The notes under the pieces: model-generated
What the model was told of the DNA's origin: nothing
What the model saw: the letters and a program-made list of their open reading frames with translations, nothing else
Database searches by the model: none
Source: Verrucomicrobiota bacterium
Lineage (GTDB): Bacteria; Verrucomicrobiota; Verrucomicrobiia; Limisphaerales; UBA8199
Reading direction: 5' to 3'
Assembly: GCA_012517205.1 (NCBI GenBank)
Contig: JAAYVL010000022.1
Span: 1-64,000 of the forward strand
Length of the DNA: 64,000 nt
Position numbers and translations under genes: made by a program
In this document: positions 7,073 through 16,238 of the stretch, in pieces
Numbering within the stretch: the first letter of the stretch is position 1
Layout: the number at the start of each line of letters is the position of its first letter

Positions 7073-10000
7073 TCAGGAGCAACCAAGACTTTCGCCGCAC
7101 TTGAGGCACCGATAGCAGGCACCGCTGCGCACAGTCACGTTGCCGCAGTTGGGGCAGGCTGGCGCGTCCTGCTGAAAATGGGCCACCAGTTCATTGATTG
7201 TCTTGGCAGGCCGCATGGCCGGGGCGGGTTGCGCCGGCGAATGGCCCTTGCCGTTGCCATCGGCCCCGGATTTCAGCTCCAGGATCTCCGTGTCATCCGC
7301 AAGGGGCAGTTCGCGCACGGGGCGGTTCACCTTTTTCTTCTCCGCCTCATGCAGCCCGGGAATAGCCAATTCCGGCTGGTTCTGGTTCGAAGTATGGGCT
7401 TCGCGGAAGCCGGGGATGAACTGGATCGCCATCCAGCGAAACACATAATCCATGATGGATGCGGCGTTGCGGATGTCGCGGTTCTTGGTGAATCCCGACG
7501 GCTCGAATCGCACGTGCGCAAACTTGCGGGCCAGGGTTTCCAGCGGCACGCCGTATTGCAGCGCCAGGCTGGTCAGGGTGCCAATGCCATCCATCAGCCC
7601 GCCAATCGTGGAGCCTTCCTTGGCCATGGTGATGAATAACTCTCCGGGTTGGCCGGACTCAAACATCCCCACCGTCAGATAGCCTTCATGGCCCGCAATA
7701 TCAAACTTGTGCGTGATGGCCGTGCGCGTATCCGCCAGGCGCCGCCGCAGCGGCTTGCCGGACTGCGTCCGGAGTTGCGTGATCTCGGCCTCCAGTTCTT
7801 TGATGCGGTCCTCCAGCGCGAAAATGCTGCCCGTTTCAGCTTTGCCTTCGCCTTCGCCCAGGCGCTTCGTGCTGAGCGGTTGAGAACGCTTGGAACCATC
7901 ACGGTAGATGGCCACACACTTCAGCCCCATCTTCCAGGCTTGCACGTAGGCGTCCCGGATGTCCTCGATGGTGCTTTCGTTGGGCATGTTGACGGTCTTG
8001 GAAATGGCGCCGCTGATAAACGGCTGCGCGGCCGCCATCATTTTCAGATGCGCCAGGTAAGGGAGGCTCCGCTGCCCGCGGCTGGGCTTGAAGGCGCAGT
8101 CAAAGACCGGCAGGTGTTCGGGGCGCAACCCGCTCGTGATGGTTTGCGCGCCTTCCACGACATCTTCAATCGTATGGTATTGCGTGATATGGCCAATGAT
8201 CCGTTCGGATTCCGCGGCGTTGTATCCCAGGCGCTGCAACGCTTCCGGCACCGTGCGGTTGACGATGTTCAAGCTCCCGCCGCCCGCCAGCAGCTTGAAT
8301 TTTACCAGCGCCAATTCCGGCTCGATGCCCGTCGTATCACAGTCCATCGAGAAGGCAATGGTGCCGGTCGGCGCCAGGACCGTCACTTGCGCATTGCGAT
8401 AGCCCGTCGCGCGGCCGCGGGCCAGCGCTTGGGTCCAGGACTGGCGCGCTTCTTCCTTGAGATAATCAAACTCCCGGCTCGGCTGGATTTTTTCGACCGC
8501 GTCGCGATGCTGCTGGATGACCGCGAGCATGGAGTCCACATTGTCCGCTGCCAGCGGCGCCGTCACGTGCGCGCAGCGGGCGTCGTGATAACCCTTGAAC
8601 GCGCCCATAATGGCGGCAATTTCGGCCGATTGCTCATACGCCCGCCCGGTCATGATGGCCGTAAGGGCGCCCGCCAGCGCGCGCCCCTCGTCCGAGTCAT
8701 AGGGCAGCCCATAGCTCATGATGAGGGAGCCCAGGTTGGCGTAGCCCAGGCCGAGCGTGCGAAAGATATGGGAATTCTCCGCAATTTGCCGGGTCGGATA
8801 GCTCGCGTTATCAACCAGGATTTCCTGCGCGGTGATAAAAATCCGCACGGCGGCCTTGAAGGCCGCGACATCGAAAATCCCGTCCGCGCGCTTGAACTTC
8901 ACCAGATTCAGCGAAGCGAGATTGCAGGCCGTGTTATTGATGAAAACGTATTCCGAGCAGGGATTGGTGGAATGGATCGGCTCGGTGCCTTTGCAGGTGT
9001 GCCACTTCTGAATGGCCCCGTCGTACTGCAGCCCCGGGTCACCGCAGACCCAGGTGCCCTCGGCGATCTTCTGCAACAGCAGGCGGGCGTCCTTTTTCTC
9101 CAGCGGCTTGCCGGTGGTGACGCTGCGTGTCCACCATTCCCGCCCCGCTTCGGCGGCTTCCATGAACGCGTCGCTGACGCGCACGGAAAGATTCTCATTC
9201 TGGTACATCACGCTGCCGTAAGCGTCGCCATTGTAGGACCCGTCATATCCCTGCTCAATTAGCGCCCACGCCTTGCGTTCCTCTTTCATCTTGGCTTCGA
9301 TGAACTCCTGGATGTCCCCGTGCCAATCGCGCAGGGTGTTCATCTTGGCCGCGCGGCGCGTCTTGCCGCCCGACTTGACCACGTTGGCCACCTGGTCATA
9401 GACCTTCAGGAACGAAAGCGGCCCGCTGGGGCGCCCGCCGCCGCTCAGCTTCTCCTTGCACGAACGGATGGGGGAAAGGTCCGTGCCGGTGCCGGAGCCA
9501 AACTTGAAGAGCATCGCCTCGCTGTGCGCCAGCTCCATGATGGATTCCATGTTGTCCGCGACGGACTGGATAAAGCAGGCGCTGCACTGCGGAGATTCGT
9601 ATTGGGTCGCCGCCCGCTCCGCCTGGCCGGTTTTCGGATTCCACACCCAATTGCCGCGGCTTGAGCTGTTGCCAATGTGATACTGGTGGTAGAGCCCGAC
9701 ATTGAACCAGACCGGAGAGTTGAAGGCCCCATACTGGTTCAGGCACAACCACGTCATCTCATCATAAAAAACCTCGCCCTCGGCCCGGGTAAAATAACCG
9801 TCCTTGACCCCCCAATCCGCGATAGTGCGGCAGACGCGGTGGATGAGCTGGCGCACCGAAGTTTCCCGTTCCGGGGTGCCCTGTTCGCCATAGAAATACT
9901 TCGAGACGACCACCGTGGACGCCAGCAAGGACCACGCCTTGGGCACCTCGACATTCTCCTGCCGGAAAATCACCTTGCCGCCGTCGTCGGTGATTTCCGC

Positions 10001-10192
10001 CGTCCGCCGCTCCCACTCAACCTGGTCGAACGGGCTGACCTTGGGATCGCTGAACCACCGCTCGATTTTGAGCGTTTTCCCCGCCGCGGCCTTCGCGCGC
10101 TTTTTGGGAGTGCGGGCTCCCGTCACCGCTGCGGCCCGGCGGCGTCCCGCAGGACGCGCCTTGGACAAACCTTGTTCGTTGGCAACTATCAT
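7073..10192 (-). CDS. nrdJ: Vitamin B12-dependent (class II) ribonucleotide reductase
   Basis: 1039 residues from the ATG at 10192, chosen because AGAAGGA lies six bases upstream; a longer frame to 10240 lacks such a site. The enzyme reduces ribonucleotides to deoxyribonucleotides using adenosylcobalamin to generate a thiyl radical. Visible are the first redox cysteine in PQCSACF (about 203), NPCSE (about 410-414) with the thiyl cysteine, the second redox cysteine in NTACNLAS, and the APTGTIAFS loop. A C-terminal zinc-ribbon-like tail has CPNC and CLKC pairs plus a final GCS. The first 40 residues are an Arg/Lys/Ala-rich extension. No cobalamin riboswitch was found upstream. Confidence 0.95.
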   Translation of the reverse strand: MIVANEQGLSKARPAGRRRAAAVTGARTPKKRAKAAAGKTLKIERWFSDPKVSPFDQVEWERRTAEITDDGGKVIFRQENVEVPKAWSLLASTVVVSKYFYGEQGTPERETSVRQLIHRVCRTIADWGVKDGYFTRAEGEVFYDEMTWLCLNQYGAFNSPVWFNVGLYHQYHIGNSSSRGNWVWNPKTGQAERAATQYESPQCSACFIQSVADNMESIMELAHSEAMLFKFGSGTGTDLSPIRSCKEKLSGGGRPSGPLSFLKVYDQVANVVKSGGKTRRAAKMNTLRDWHGDIQEFIEAKMKEERKAWALIEQGYDGSYNGDAYGSVMYQNENLSVRVSDAFMEAAEAGREWWTRSVTTGKPLEKKDARLLLQKIAEGTWVCGDPGLQYDGAIQKWHTCKGTEPIHSTNPCSEYVFINNTACNLASLNLVKFKRADGIFDVAAFKAAVRIFITAQEILVDNASYPTRQIAENSHIFRTLGLGYANLGSLIMSYGLPYDSDEGRALAGALTAIMTGRAYEQSAEIAAIMGAFKGYHDARCAHVTAPLAADNVDSMLAVIQQHRDAVEKIQPSREFDYLKEEARQSWTQALARGRATGYRNAQVTVLAPTGTIAFSMDCDTTGIEPELALVKFKLLAGGGSLNIVNRTVPEALQRLGYNAAESERIIGHITQYHTIEDVVEGAQTITSGLRPEHLPVFDCAFKPSRGQRSLPYLAHLKMMAAAQPFISGAISKTVNMPNESTIEDIRDAYVQAWKMGLKCVAIYRDGSKRSQPLSTKRLGEGEGKAETGSIFALEDRIKELEAEITQLRTQSGKPLRRRLADTRTAITHKFDIAGHEGYLTVGMFESGQPGELFITMAKEGSTIGGLMDGIGTLTSLALQYGVPLETLARKFAHVRFEPSGFTKNRDIRNAASIMDYVFRWMAIQFIPGFREAHTSNQNQPELAIPGLHEAEKKKVNRPVRELPLADDTEILELKSGADGNGKGHSPAQPAPAMRPAKTINELVAHFQQDAPACPNCGNVTVRSGACYRCLKCGESLGCS

Positions 10193-10490
10193 CTTTTTCC
10201 TTCTGCGTTGCCGGTTGCATCGGCTGAGCCCCCTCAGCAAAGCACCCGGCGATTAGGTTCAAATTCATCAATCAGGCAGGCAATCCAGCTCCGACTCGCG
10301 ACCCTGTGCCTACCCTATTAGTTGGGTAACACTCTGAACTCTACTACCACGGGTTGGGGAAACAAGCCATTTCTGCAAAAAAAGTTTTTCGCCGTTTTCC
10401 TGAGGAAAATCACCCAAATTACCCCCCTGAAGCCGCCCCGAAACACCCATTTCCCGGCGCCCAGGCCCATCCGCAAACAAATTGCGCCCC

Positions 10491-12017
10491 CTAACCCGTT
10501 TTTTGCCTGCCCGCCCCCCGAAACTTCCGCACCGGCGCAATGGTTTTGGGGCGCGGTTTGGCGACGATAATGATCGGGCAGCCCTCATAACCGAAGGCCT
10601 GCCGCATCTGGTTCGCCAGGTATTTCTTATACGGCTCCGAAAACAACTCGTCCCGGTTCACAAAGAGCAGAAAGGTCGGCGGCGCCTGCCGCACCTGGGT
10701 CGCGTAGAAGAACTTCAGGCGATACCCCTGGGCGCTGACCGGCTGCCGCTGTTCGACGGCATCGCGCAGCGTGCGGTTCAGAATGGCGGTGGGAATGCTC
10801 TGTTGCAACTGCGCCGCCACGTAGCGCACCGCTTCGAGCAGGCGATCCAGGTGAAATCCGGACTTGGCCGAGGTAAAAATGACCGGCGCATAATCGAGAA
10901 AGAACAAGCGCTCCTGCACCCACTGCCCAAACTCGCCGAGCGTGGTCATCACGTTCGGAGCCGTCCGGCCCTTCGGGTTCTGCCGGCGGCGAATCTCCTG
11001 CCGCCGCGCCGCGCGAACGGCGTCATCCATCAGGTCCCACTTGTTTATCACCACAATGCAGGCCCGGTGGTTCTCCACAATGCGGTCGGCGATCTTCTTG
11101 TCCTGCTCCGTAATTCCAGCCTCGGCGTCGAGGACCAGGATGACGATATCGCAGCGGGCGATGGATTCCTCCGCGCGCTTGACGCTGAAGAACTCGATCG
11201 AATCGCCGACGCGCCGGGTCTTGCGCAGCCCCGCCGTGTCAATCAACACGTAGGACTGCCGCACGCCCTCGGTCTCGACCTCGAACGGCACATCCACCGC
11301 ATCCCGGGTGGTGCCGGGAATGGGGCTCACCACCACGCGCTCGGACCGGGTGAGCGCGTTGATGATGGAGGACTTGCCCACGTTGGGGCGGCCCACAATG
11401 GCGAGTTTCAGGGCGGCGGGACGCGCGCCGCCGGGCGCGGAGAACGCGTCCGTTCCCGGAACCTCGCCCGGGCTTTCCGCCGCAACTCCCGGCGCCGCCG
11501 GGCTGGCCCCGCTTTGCCGCCGGCTCATCGCCGCCTGCATCAGCGGTTCAATGCCTTTCCCGTGGATCGCGCTGACCGGAAACATTTGCGGGAAACCCAG
11601 CGCCGCGAACTCGGGCACGCCGCTCTCCGCCCGATCGGTATCCGCCTTGTTGACGGCCACCAGCACCGGCTTGCCGCTCCGCCGCAGCCGGGCCGCCGCC
11701 TCGCGATCCAGCGGCAGCAAGCCTTCCTGCACGTTCACGACCAGAATGATGACGTCGGCGGCTTCAATCGCGAGTTCGACCTGCTCCAGCGCCGCTTTGA
11801 CGATGACGTCCTCCGCTTTCTCGCGGCGCAGCAGGCCGATGCCCCCGGTGTCCACCAGCGTAAACGGATGCCCCTGCCATTCCACCTCCGCCGCAACCCG
11901 GTCGCGCGTGACCCCCGGCTGATCATGCACAATGGCAATGCGCCGCCCCGCAATGCGGTTGAACAGGGCGGACTTGCCCACATTGGGCCGCCCGACGATG
12001 GCGATCAGCCTGCTCAT
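10491..12017 (-). CDS. der: Ribosome-assembly GTPase Der (EngA)
   Basis: 508 residues from the ATG at 12017 (MSRLIAIVGRPNVGKSALFN). The frame continues upstream to 12971, but that part is not Der-like and overlaps another gene. Two tandem GTPase domains each begin with GRPNVGKS and carry DTGG/DTAG and NKAD/NKWD motifs, followed by the KH-like C-terminal domain ending in KPRPKTIAPVRKFRG. Der is needed for 50S subunit maturation. The linker between the G domains is long and Pro/Ala-rich (about 173-200). It lies 298 bases downstream of the nrdJ start, on the same strand. Confidence 0.95.
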   Translation of the reverse strand: MSRLIAIVGRPNVGKSALFNRIAGRRIAIVHDQPGVTRDRVAAEVEWQGHPFTLVDTGGIGLLRREKAEDVIVKAALEQVELAIEAADVIILVVNVQEGLLPLDREAAARLRRSGKPVLVAVNKADTDRAESGVPEFAALGFPQMFPVSAIHGKGIEPLMQAAMSRRQSGASPAAPGVAAESPGEVPGTDAFSAPGGARPAALKLAIVGRPNVGKSSIINALTRSERVVVSPIPGTTRDAVDVPFEVETEGVRQSYVLIDTAGLRKTRRVGDSIEFFSVKRAEESIARCDIVILVLDAEAGITEQDKKIADRIVENHRACIVVINKWDLMDDAVRAARRQEIRRRQNPKGRTAPNVMTTLGEFGQWVQERLFFLDYAPVIFTSAKSGFHLDRLLEAVRYVAAQLQQSIPTAILNRTLRDAVEQRQPVSAQGYRLKFFYATQVRQAPPTFLLFVNRDELFSEPYKKYLANQMRQAFGYEGCPIIIVAKPRPKTIAPVRKFRGAGRQKTG

Positions 12018-12137
12018 GACTTCGGAACCGGTCTCATAGGCTGCAAACGGTAGGCCAAAGTCCCTGCGCAAGCCACCACAAATCCGTTCCTTGACGAAGC
12101 GCGGCGCCGCGCTAGGCTGGGGCCGAACACGGGATAG

Positions 12138-12605
12138 ATGCTCTACTTTGCCTATGGTTCCAATATGGATCCGGCGCAGTTCGTCCGCCGCTGCCCCTCC
12201 GCGTGCTTCGTGACCGTGGCCCAACTGCCCAACCACCAGCTCGCCTTTACCCGCCTGGCCCGGGACCGGGGCTGCGGGACTTGCGATGGGATTCCCGCGC
12301 CGGGCAAAAACATCTGGGGAGTCGTGTTTGCGATTTCCAAAGCCGACCTGCAGCGCCTGGATGAAAGCGAAGGCTACCGCCCCGGACGGCCGCTGGCGGA
12401 CAACGCTTACGTGCGCAAACAACGCCAGGTCTGCCGCCCTGGCGACCCGGGCAAACGCTTGCGGGTCTGGCTTTACTTTGCCAATCGCCAGCCCCATCCG
12501 CCCCTGCCCAACGCCGCCTACAAACAGCAGCTCGTCGAAGGAGCCCGGCTCTGGGGACTGCCTCCCGCCTACCGGGAGGAGCTGGCGCGAATCCAGACCG
12601 CCTGA
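12138..12605 (+). CDS. Gamma-glutamylcyclotransferase-like protein
   Basis: 155 residues with the family's opening FAYGSNMD motif, which forms the substrate pocket, and a central LDESEGY in which the first glutamate of the motif is the likely general acid/base. The GGCT fold converts gamma-glutamyl amino acids to 5-oxoproline, though many bacterial members are uncharacterised. A TTGACG-N16-TAGGCT promoter-like pair lies about 25 bases upstream. The gene is divergent from der. Confidence 0.85.
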   Translation: MLYFAYGSNMDPAQFVRRCPSACFVTVAQLPNHQLAFTRLARDRGCGTCDGIPAPGKNIWGVVFAISKADLQRLDESEGYRPGRPLADNAYVRKQRQVCRPGDPGKRLRVWLYFANRQPHPPLPNAAYKQQLVEGARLWGLPPAYREELARIQTA

Positions 12606-13069
12606 CTTGCCCCGCGGGCCGATCCCGCTTGGATTGGCGGTTCCCGGCGCGGCCCGCAATTTTCCCGCGCCCGGGTGAACGCGGGGAAACCGCGGCCGCG
12701 GCGGCATCGCTTGCGCCATTCGTCTGCGCCGGCCGGCCACCGGCTTTTTCGCGCGCCCGCGGCGCCTGCCGGCGCCAGGCCGGGCCGGCCGCCAAAACAG
12801 TTTATTGCTATTTTTATCCTCATGTTTGATGGTATAAGGGCCGTCACACCAGCGCGTGAAAATAATCTCAATCACTATGGGCCGAATGCGATATCCCGTC
12901 ATGGGGACGGGCCTGCCGATGCCGGCAAGCATCCCCAATGCCGCCGGGGCCGCCGGCATTTCCCGCCCCACCGACCCGGTGACAAACCTGCTCCGCCTCG
13001 GGCCATGAGGGAGTTTGCGTGGATCACTGACGGCCCGGAGGCCGCCCGGGTTGGCCGTCGCAACGGAGA
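12606..13069. other. Intergenic region before the efflux gene
   Basis: 464 bases of very G+C-rich sequence with an AT-rich island at about 12797-12880. Open frames here have no recognisable domain. The final CGGAG lies two bases before the next ATG. I see no terminator or operator. Confidence 0.4.
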
Positions 13070-14470
13070 ATGACAGAAAAAGAGCTTAAGCGTTCGGTGC
13101 TGACGGTCACCGCCTTCGCGTCTTTCCTGACGCCGTTCATGGGGTCGGCGGTCAATTTGGCGCTGCCTTCCATCGGCGAGGAATTCAGCCTCAACGCCGT
13201 CATGCTGAGCTGGATCATCAACAGCTATATGCTCGCGATTTCGATGCTGCTGCTCCCGGCGGGAAGGGCGGGGGACATCCTGGGCCGGAGAAAGGTGTTC
13301 ACCGCCGGCCTGGTCATCTTCACCCTGACCATGCTCCTGCTGGCCATCACGCCGGATATCAAATGGCTGATCGGGGTCCGCATCCTGCAAGGCATCGGCG
13401 GGGCAATGATGTTCGGCACCAGCATGGCCATCCTGACTTCGGTTTTTCCTCCCGGGGAACGCGGCCGGGCCATGGGGATCAACGTCACCGCGGTCTATAT
13501 GGGGCTGGCGTCGGGGCCGTTCCTGGGCGGAATGTTCACCCGCTACCTGGGATGGCGGAGCATCTTTGCCTTCCTGATACCCCTGGGAATCGCCAGCCTG
13601 CTCCTGATCCGCAGCAAAATGAAACTGGAATGGGCGGAAGCCAAAGGCGAGAGCTTCGATTGGCCCGGCTCCGTCCTCTATGGCCTCTCCATGGCGGCCC
13701 TGGTCTATGGGTTTTCAAAACTGCCGGCGGCGGCCGGCTGGGTTTTAACCGGCGCCGGCCTGGTGCTCATGCCGCTGTTTGTCATCCGGGAAAAAAAGGC
13801 GGTGCATCCGCTGTTCGACCTGACGCTGATCTCCCGCAACCGGGTCTTTGCCTTGTCGAGCCTGGCGGCGCTGATCCATTACGCCGCGACCAGCGCCGTC
13901 GGGTTCTTCCTGAGCCTTTTCCTGCAGTACATCAAGGGCCTGGGCGCGCGCGAGGCCGGGTTTCTCCTCATGTCCATGCCGCTGACCATGGCGCTGATGT
14001 CGCCCGCCGCCGGAAAACTCTCCGACCACCATAACCCGGGCGTCCTGGCCTCCATCGGCATGGCCATCACCGCCCTGGGCCTGATCCTGCTTTGCTTCCT
14101 GGTGGAACAGACCTCCGTGACATTTATCGCCGTCATACTGGTGGTGATGGGCGCGGGCTTCTCACTCTTTTCCTCCCCCAACTCGAACGCCATTATGAGC
14201 TCGGTCGAGAAACGGCAACTGGGGAACGCTTCCGGCATGTTGGGCACCATGCGCAACGTGGGGCAGACGCTGAGCATGGCCATTGCCCTGATGCTGCTGG
14301 CCATCTATATGGGGCAGGAAAAAATCCACCCGGGCAACTACCCGCAGCTCATGCGCTCCATGCGGACCGGCTTCATCGTGTTCTCCATCCTTTGCTTCGC
14401 CGGCATATTCGCGTCGCTGGCCCGGAACCAGGGCCTGGCCAACAACCGCGGAAACCGGCGTTCATCCTGA
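13070..14470 (+). CDS. MFS efflux transporter, DHA2 (EmrB/QacA-like) family
   Basis: 466 residues with about 14 hydrophobic segments. The motif GRAGDILGRRK (about 64-74) matches MFS motif A between helices 2 and 3. LPSIGEEFSLN near the N-terminus and GPFLGGMFTRYLGWRSIF (about 144-161) match motif C and the helix 5-6 region of proton-coupled drug exporters. DHA2 members expel diverse organic compounds across the inner membrane. No membrane-fusion partner or TetR regulator is adjacent, so the substrate cannot be inferred. The convergent neighbour is a beta-lactamase-fold hydrolase. Confidence 0.85.
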   Translation: MTEKELKRSVLTVTAFASFLTPFMGSAVNLALPSIGEEFSLNAVMLSWIINSYMLAISMLLLPAGRAGDILGRRKVFTAGLVIFTLTMLLLAITPDIKWLIGVRILQGIGGAMMFGTSMAILTSVFPPGERGRAMGINVTAVYMGLASGPFLGGMFTRYLGWRSIFAFLIPLGIASLLLIRSKMKLEWAEAKGESFDWPGSVLYGLSMAALVYGFSKLPAAAGWVLTGAGLVLMPLFVIREKKAVHPLFDLTLISRNRVFALSSLAALIHYAATSAVGFFLSLFLQYIKGLGAREAGFLLMSMPLTMALMSPAAGKLSDHHNPGVLASIGMAITALGLILLCFLVEQTSVTFIAVILVVMGAGFSLFSSPNSNAIMSSVEKRQLGNASGMLGTMRNVGQTLSMAIALMLLAIYMGQEKIHPGNYPQLMRSMRTGFIVFSILCFAGIFASLARNQGLANNRGNRRSS

Positions 14471-14524
14471 AGCCCCGGCGGACGCCAGCCAGGGCGCGCC
14501 GCCCCCGCGCCACCCCGCGCATCG

Positions 14525-15598
14525 TCACGGCCGGTCAAACAAGTACCAGTCCGCCAGCCGGTGCGCGAACTCCGTTATCCCGGCCTCGTCGCGGTTGGTG
14601 AGAATAATGACGGTGAACTGCTGCTCGGGAAACCGCACCAGGCGCGTGGAAAAGCCGATCGTGCTGCCGCGATGCCAGATTTCCCGCGCGCCGCGATATT
14701 GGCTGATATACCAGCCAAAACCATAGCGGGTGTCCGGCAAATCCGTGGCCGGGCCCGGGGCAAAAGCCTGCTGGAGCAATTTCCGGCTCACCAGCTTGTC
14801 CGTGTAGAGAGCCTGATCCCATCGGTAGAGATCCGCCACCGAGGAATAAATGCCGCCGTCGCCCAGCACGGAACTGGTCAGGCTCTGGTCGGTTCGCTTA
14901 AAACCTCCCGCCGCGGCCGAGTAGCCATACGCGCGGTTGGCGACCACGGACACGCCCCCCTCGTAGGCCAGCGTCCCCTTCATCTTCAGTGGCCGAAAGA
15001 TGTTCTGCTGCAGGAACCGGGCAAACGTGAGGCCCGAGCGCGCCGTCACGATCTCGGCCAGCAGCGCGTAGGCCGAATTGCTATAACGATACTTCGTGCC
15101 AGGCGGGAAATACGTCTTGTCCTGCCGCATCAGCAACCGCAACACATCGCGATCCAGCACCGGCAGCTCCGTCCCCGGCGGGATCAGGTCTTCGTAATCC
15201 AGCAGCCCCGAGGTGTGGTTCAACAACTGGCGCAGAGTGATCTGCCGGCCGTAGGCGGGAAACTCCGGAAAGAAATCGGTCAGACATTCCTCAAAAGACA
15301 GCTTCCGGCGATCGGCCAGGATCAACACCGCCATGGCGGTGAACTGCTTGGTCACGGAGGCCAGGCGATAATTGGTCTCCGGGCCGCACGGGATTTTCTC
15401 TTCCACGTTCGCCAGGCCGTAGCCTTTCGCCACCACCACCTTCCCGCGATGGATGACCATCACGCTGGCGCCGGGCGATTCCGGCTGGTTAAAGTTCTGA
15501 AACAGCGCATCGAGTTGGGGCGTCAACCGCGCAACTCGATCGGATGCGGCAGGGGCCGATAACGTCATGGCAGCAATCATCAACAGGCGGATGAACAC
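14525..15598 (-). CDS. Beta-lactamase-fold serine hydrolase (class C/DD-peptidase-like), secreted
   Basis: 357 residues from a GTG at 15598 that gives a short hydrophobic leader (VFIRLLMIAAMTLSAPAAS). An ATG at 15856 would start inside a palindromic repeat and add an unlikely tail. The active-site serine is in SVTK (about 81-84), the YSN box is at about 172-174, and HRGS near residue 315 replaces the KTG triad as in class C-type esterases and D-aminopeptidases. Such proteins act in the periplasm on peptidoglycan peptides, esters or beta-lactams; substrate cannot be assigned. Its upstream region holds composite repeat copy 1. Confidence 0.8.
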   Translation of the reverse strand: MFIRLLMIAAMTLSAPAASDRVARLTPQLDALFQNFNQPESPGASVMVIHRGKVVVAKGYGLANVEEKIPCGPETNYRLASVTKQFTAMAVLILADRRKLSFEECLTDFFPEFPAYGRQITLRQLLNHTSGLLDYEDLIPPGTELPVLDRDVLRLLMRQDKTYFPPGTKYRYSNSAYALLAEIVTARSGLTFARFLQQNIFRPLKMKGTLAYEGGVSVVANRAYGYSAAAGGFKRTDQSLTSSVLGDGGIYSSVADLYRWDQALYTDKLVSRKLLQQAFAPGPATDLPDTRYGFGWYISQYRGAREIWHRGSTIGFSTRLVRFPEQQFTVIILTNRDEAGITEFAHRLADWYLFDRP

Positions 15599-15789
15599 GC
15601 CGGCGAGTATGGCAAACCCGACCGGGTTCTCCAAGCACTGCTTGCCCCAACTCCCGCAAAACCGGCCAGGCCTATTGTTGCCGGCGCCTTCGGGCCAATT
15701 GCCGGTCAAAGAGCCCAGGCACGAACCCCGCTGAGCCAACCCGCCAGCCCCCAATCCAGCGTTTTTCCTCCAGCAAGAGCTTCCCAATA

Positions 15790-16191
15790 CCGTTCCAACC
15801 CCCTCCCAAAGCGCCGTGTACAAGGGGTGTACAAGGGATGCCCACCGGAGGTACATAGGATTTAAGCTTGTTCACCCGATGAGCATCCCTTGTACACCCC
15901 TTGTACACGACTAGCTGCCAGCTATGGATGAGGCTGGAATGGCGTAAGTTAGATTGAAAATGGCGTTCGGATTGGCTTTTGAGTTCGGAAACAGGGAAGT
16001 GTCCAATAATTGGACAGTCCGGAGGCGGTCCGGATGGACTGGCTAATTACTATAATTGGGTTTTGCTCACAGGTTCCTGCCTGGGTTTGGTTGCGTCGGG
16101 AACGGGATGCCGCCGGGAGGCAGCGTTTAGCTTGCGTTGGCGGAAGCAATAAAAGACTTCCCAGATGCCGGGATTCGAGGTAGGGTAGGGT
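15790..16191. repeat. Composite repeat, copy 1 (hairpin + palindrome + TAGGGTAGGGT)
   Basis: A pyrimidine-rich lead (CCGTTCC, then CCCCTCCC) is followed by a 93-base stem-loop at 15816-15908. Its arms 15816-15841 and 15883-15908 are perfectly complementary over 26 bases, and each arm is a tandem GTGTACAAGGG 11-mer plus ATGC. Then come TGTCCAATAATTGGACA (16000-16016) and TAGGGTAGGGT (16181-16191). The same parts in the same order recur at 53020-53300, and the two stem-loops are 86 of 93 bases identical. It fills the divergent gap between the serine hydrolase and a glycosyltransferase. Regulatory element, MITE or small RNA are all possible. Confidence 0.85.
16000..16016. promoter_or_regulatory. 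Palindromic operator-like site TGTCCA-N5-TGGACA, copy 1
   Basis: A perfect 6+6 dyad with a 5-base A/T spacer, 92 bases from the stem-loop end. TATAAT lies at 16051-16056, though without a good -35 box. The match with 53240-53256 suggests a binding site for a dimeric regulator; the regulator is unknown. Confidence 0.5.
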
Positions 16192-16238
16192 GTTAGCTTA
16201 TTCAGAGATGGCATAGCCGGGCTCTCGCGTTGAGCTGC

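Noticed and set aside
10193..10490. Cobalamin riboswitch upstream of the B12-dependent reductase
   Set aside because: The B12 box (GCCACTG) and the GGTGAAA-type core were not found on the minus strand.
12018..12971. N-terminal extension of Der by more than 300 residues
   Set aside because: The extension overlaps the gamma-glutamylcyclotransferase gene on the other strand and is unlike any Der protein; the canonical start MSRLIAIVGRPNVGKS is at 12017.
12675..13073. 132-residue frame before the efflux gene
   Set aside because: Pro/Arg-rich translation with no domain; typical of chance frames in G+C-rich DNA.
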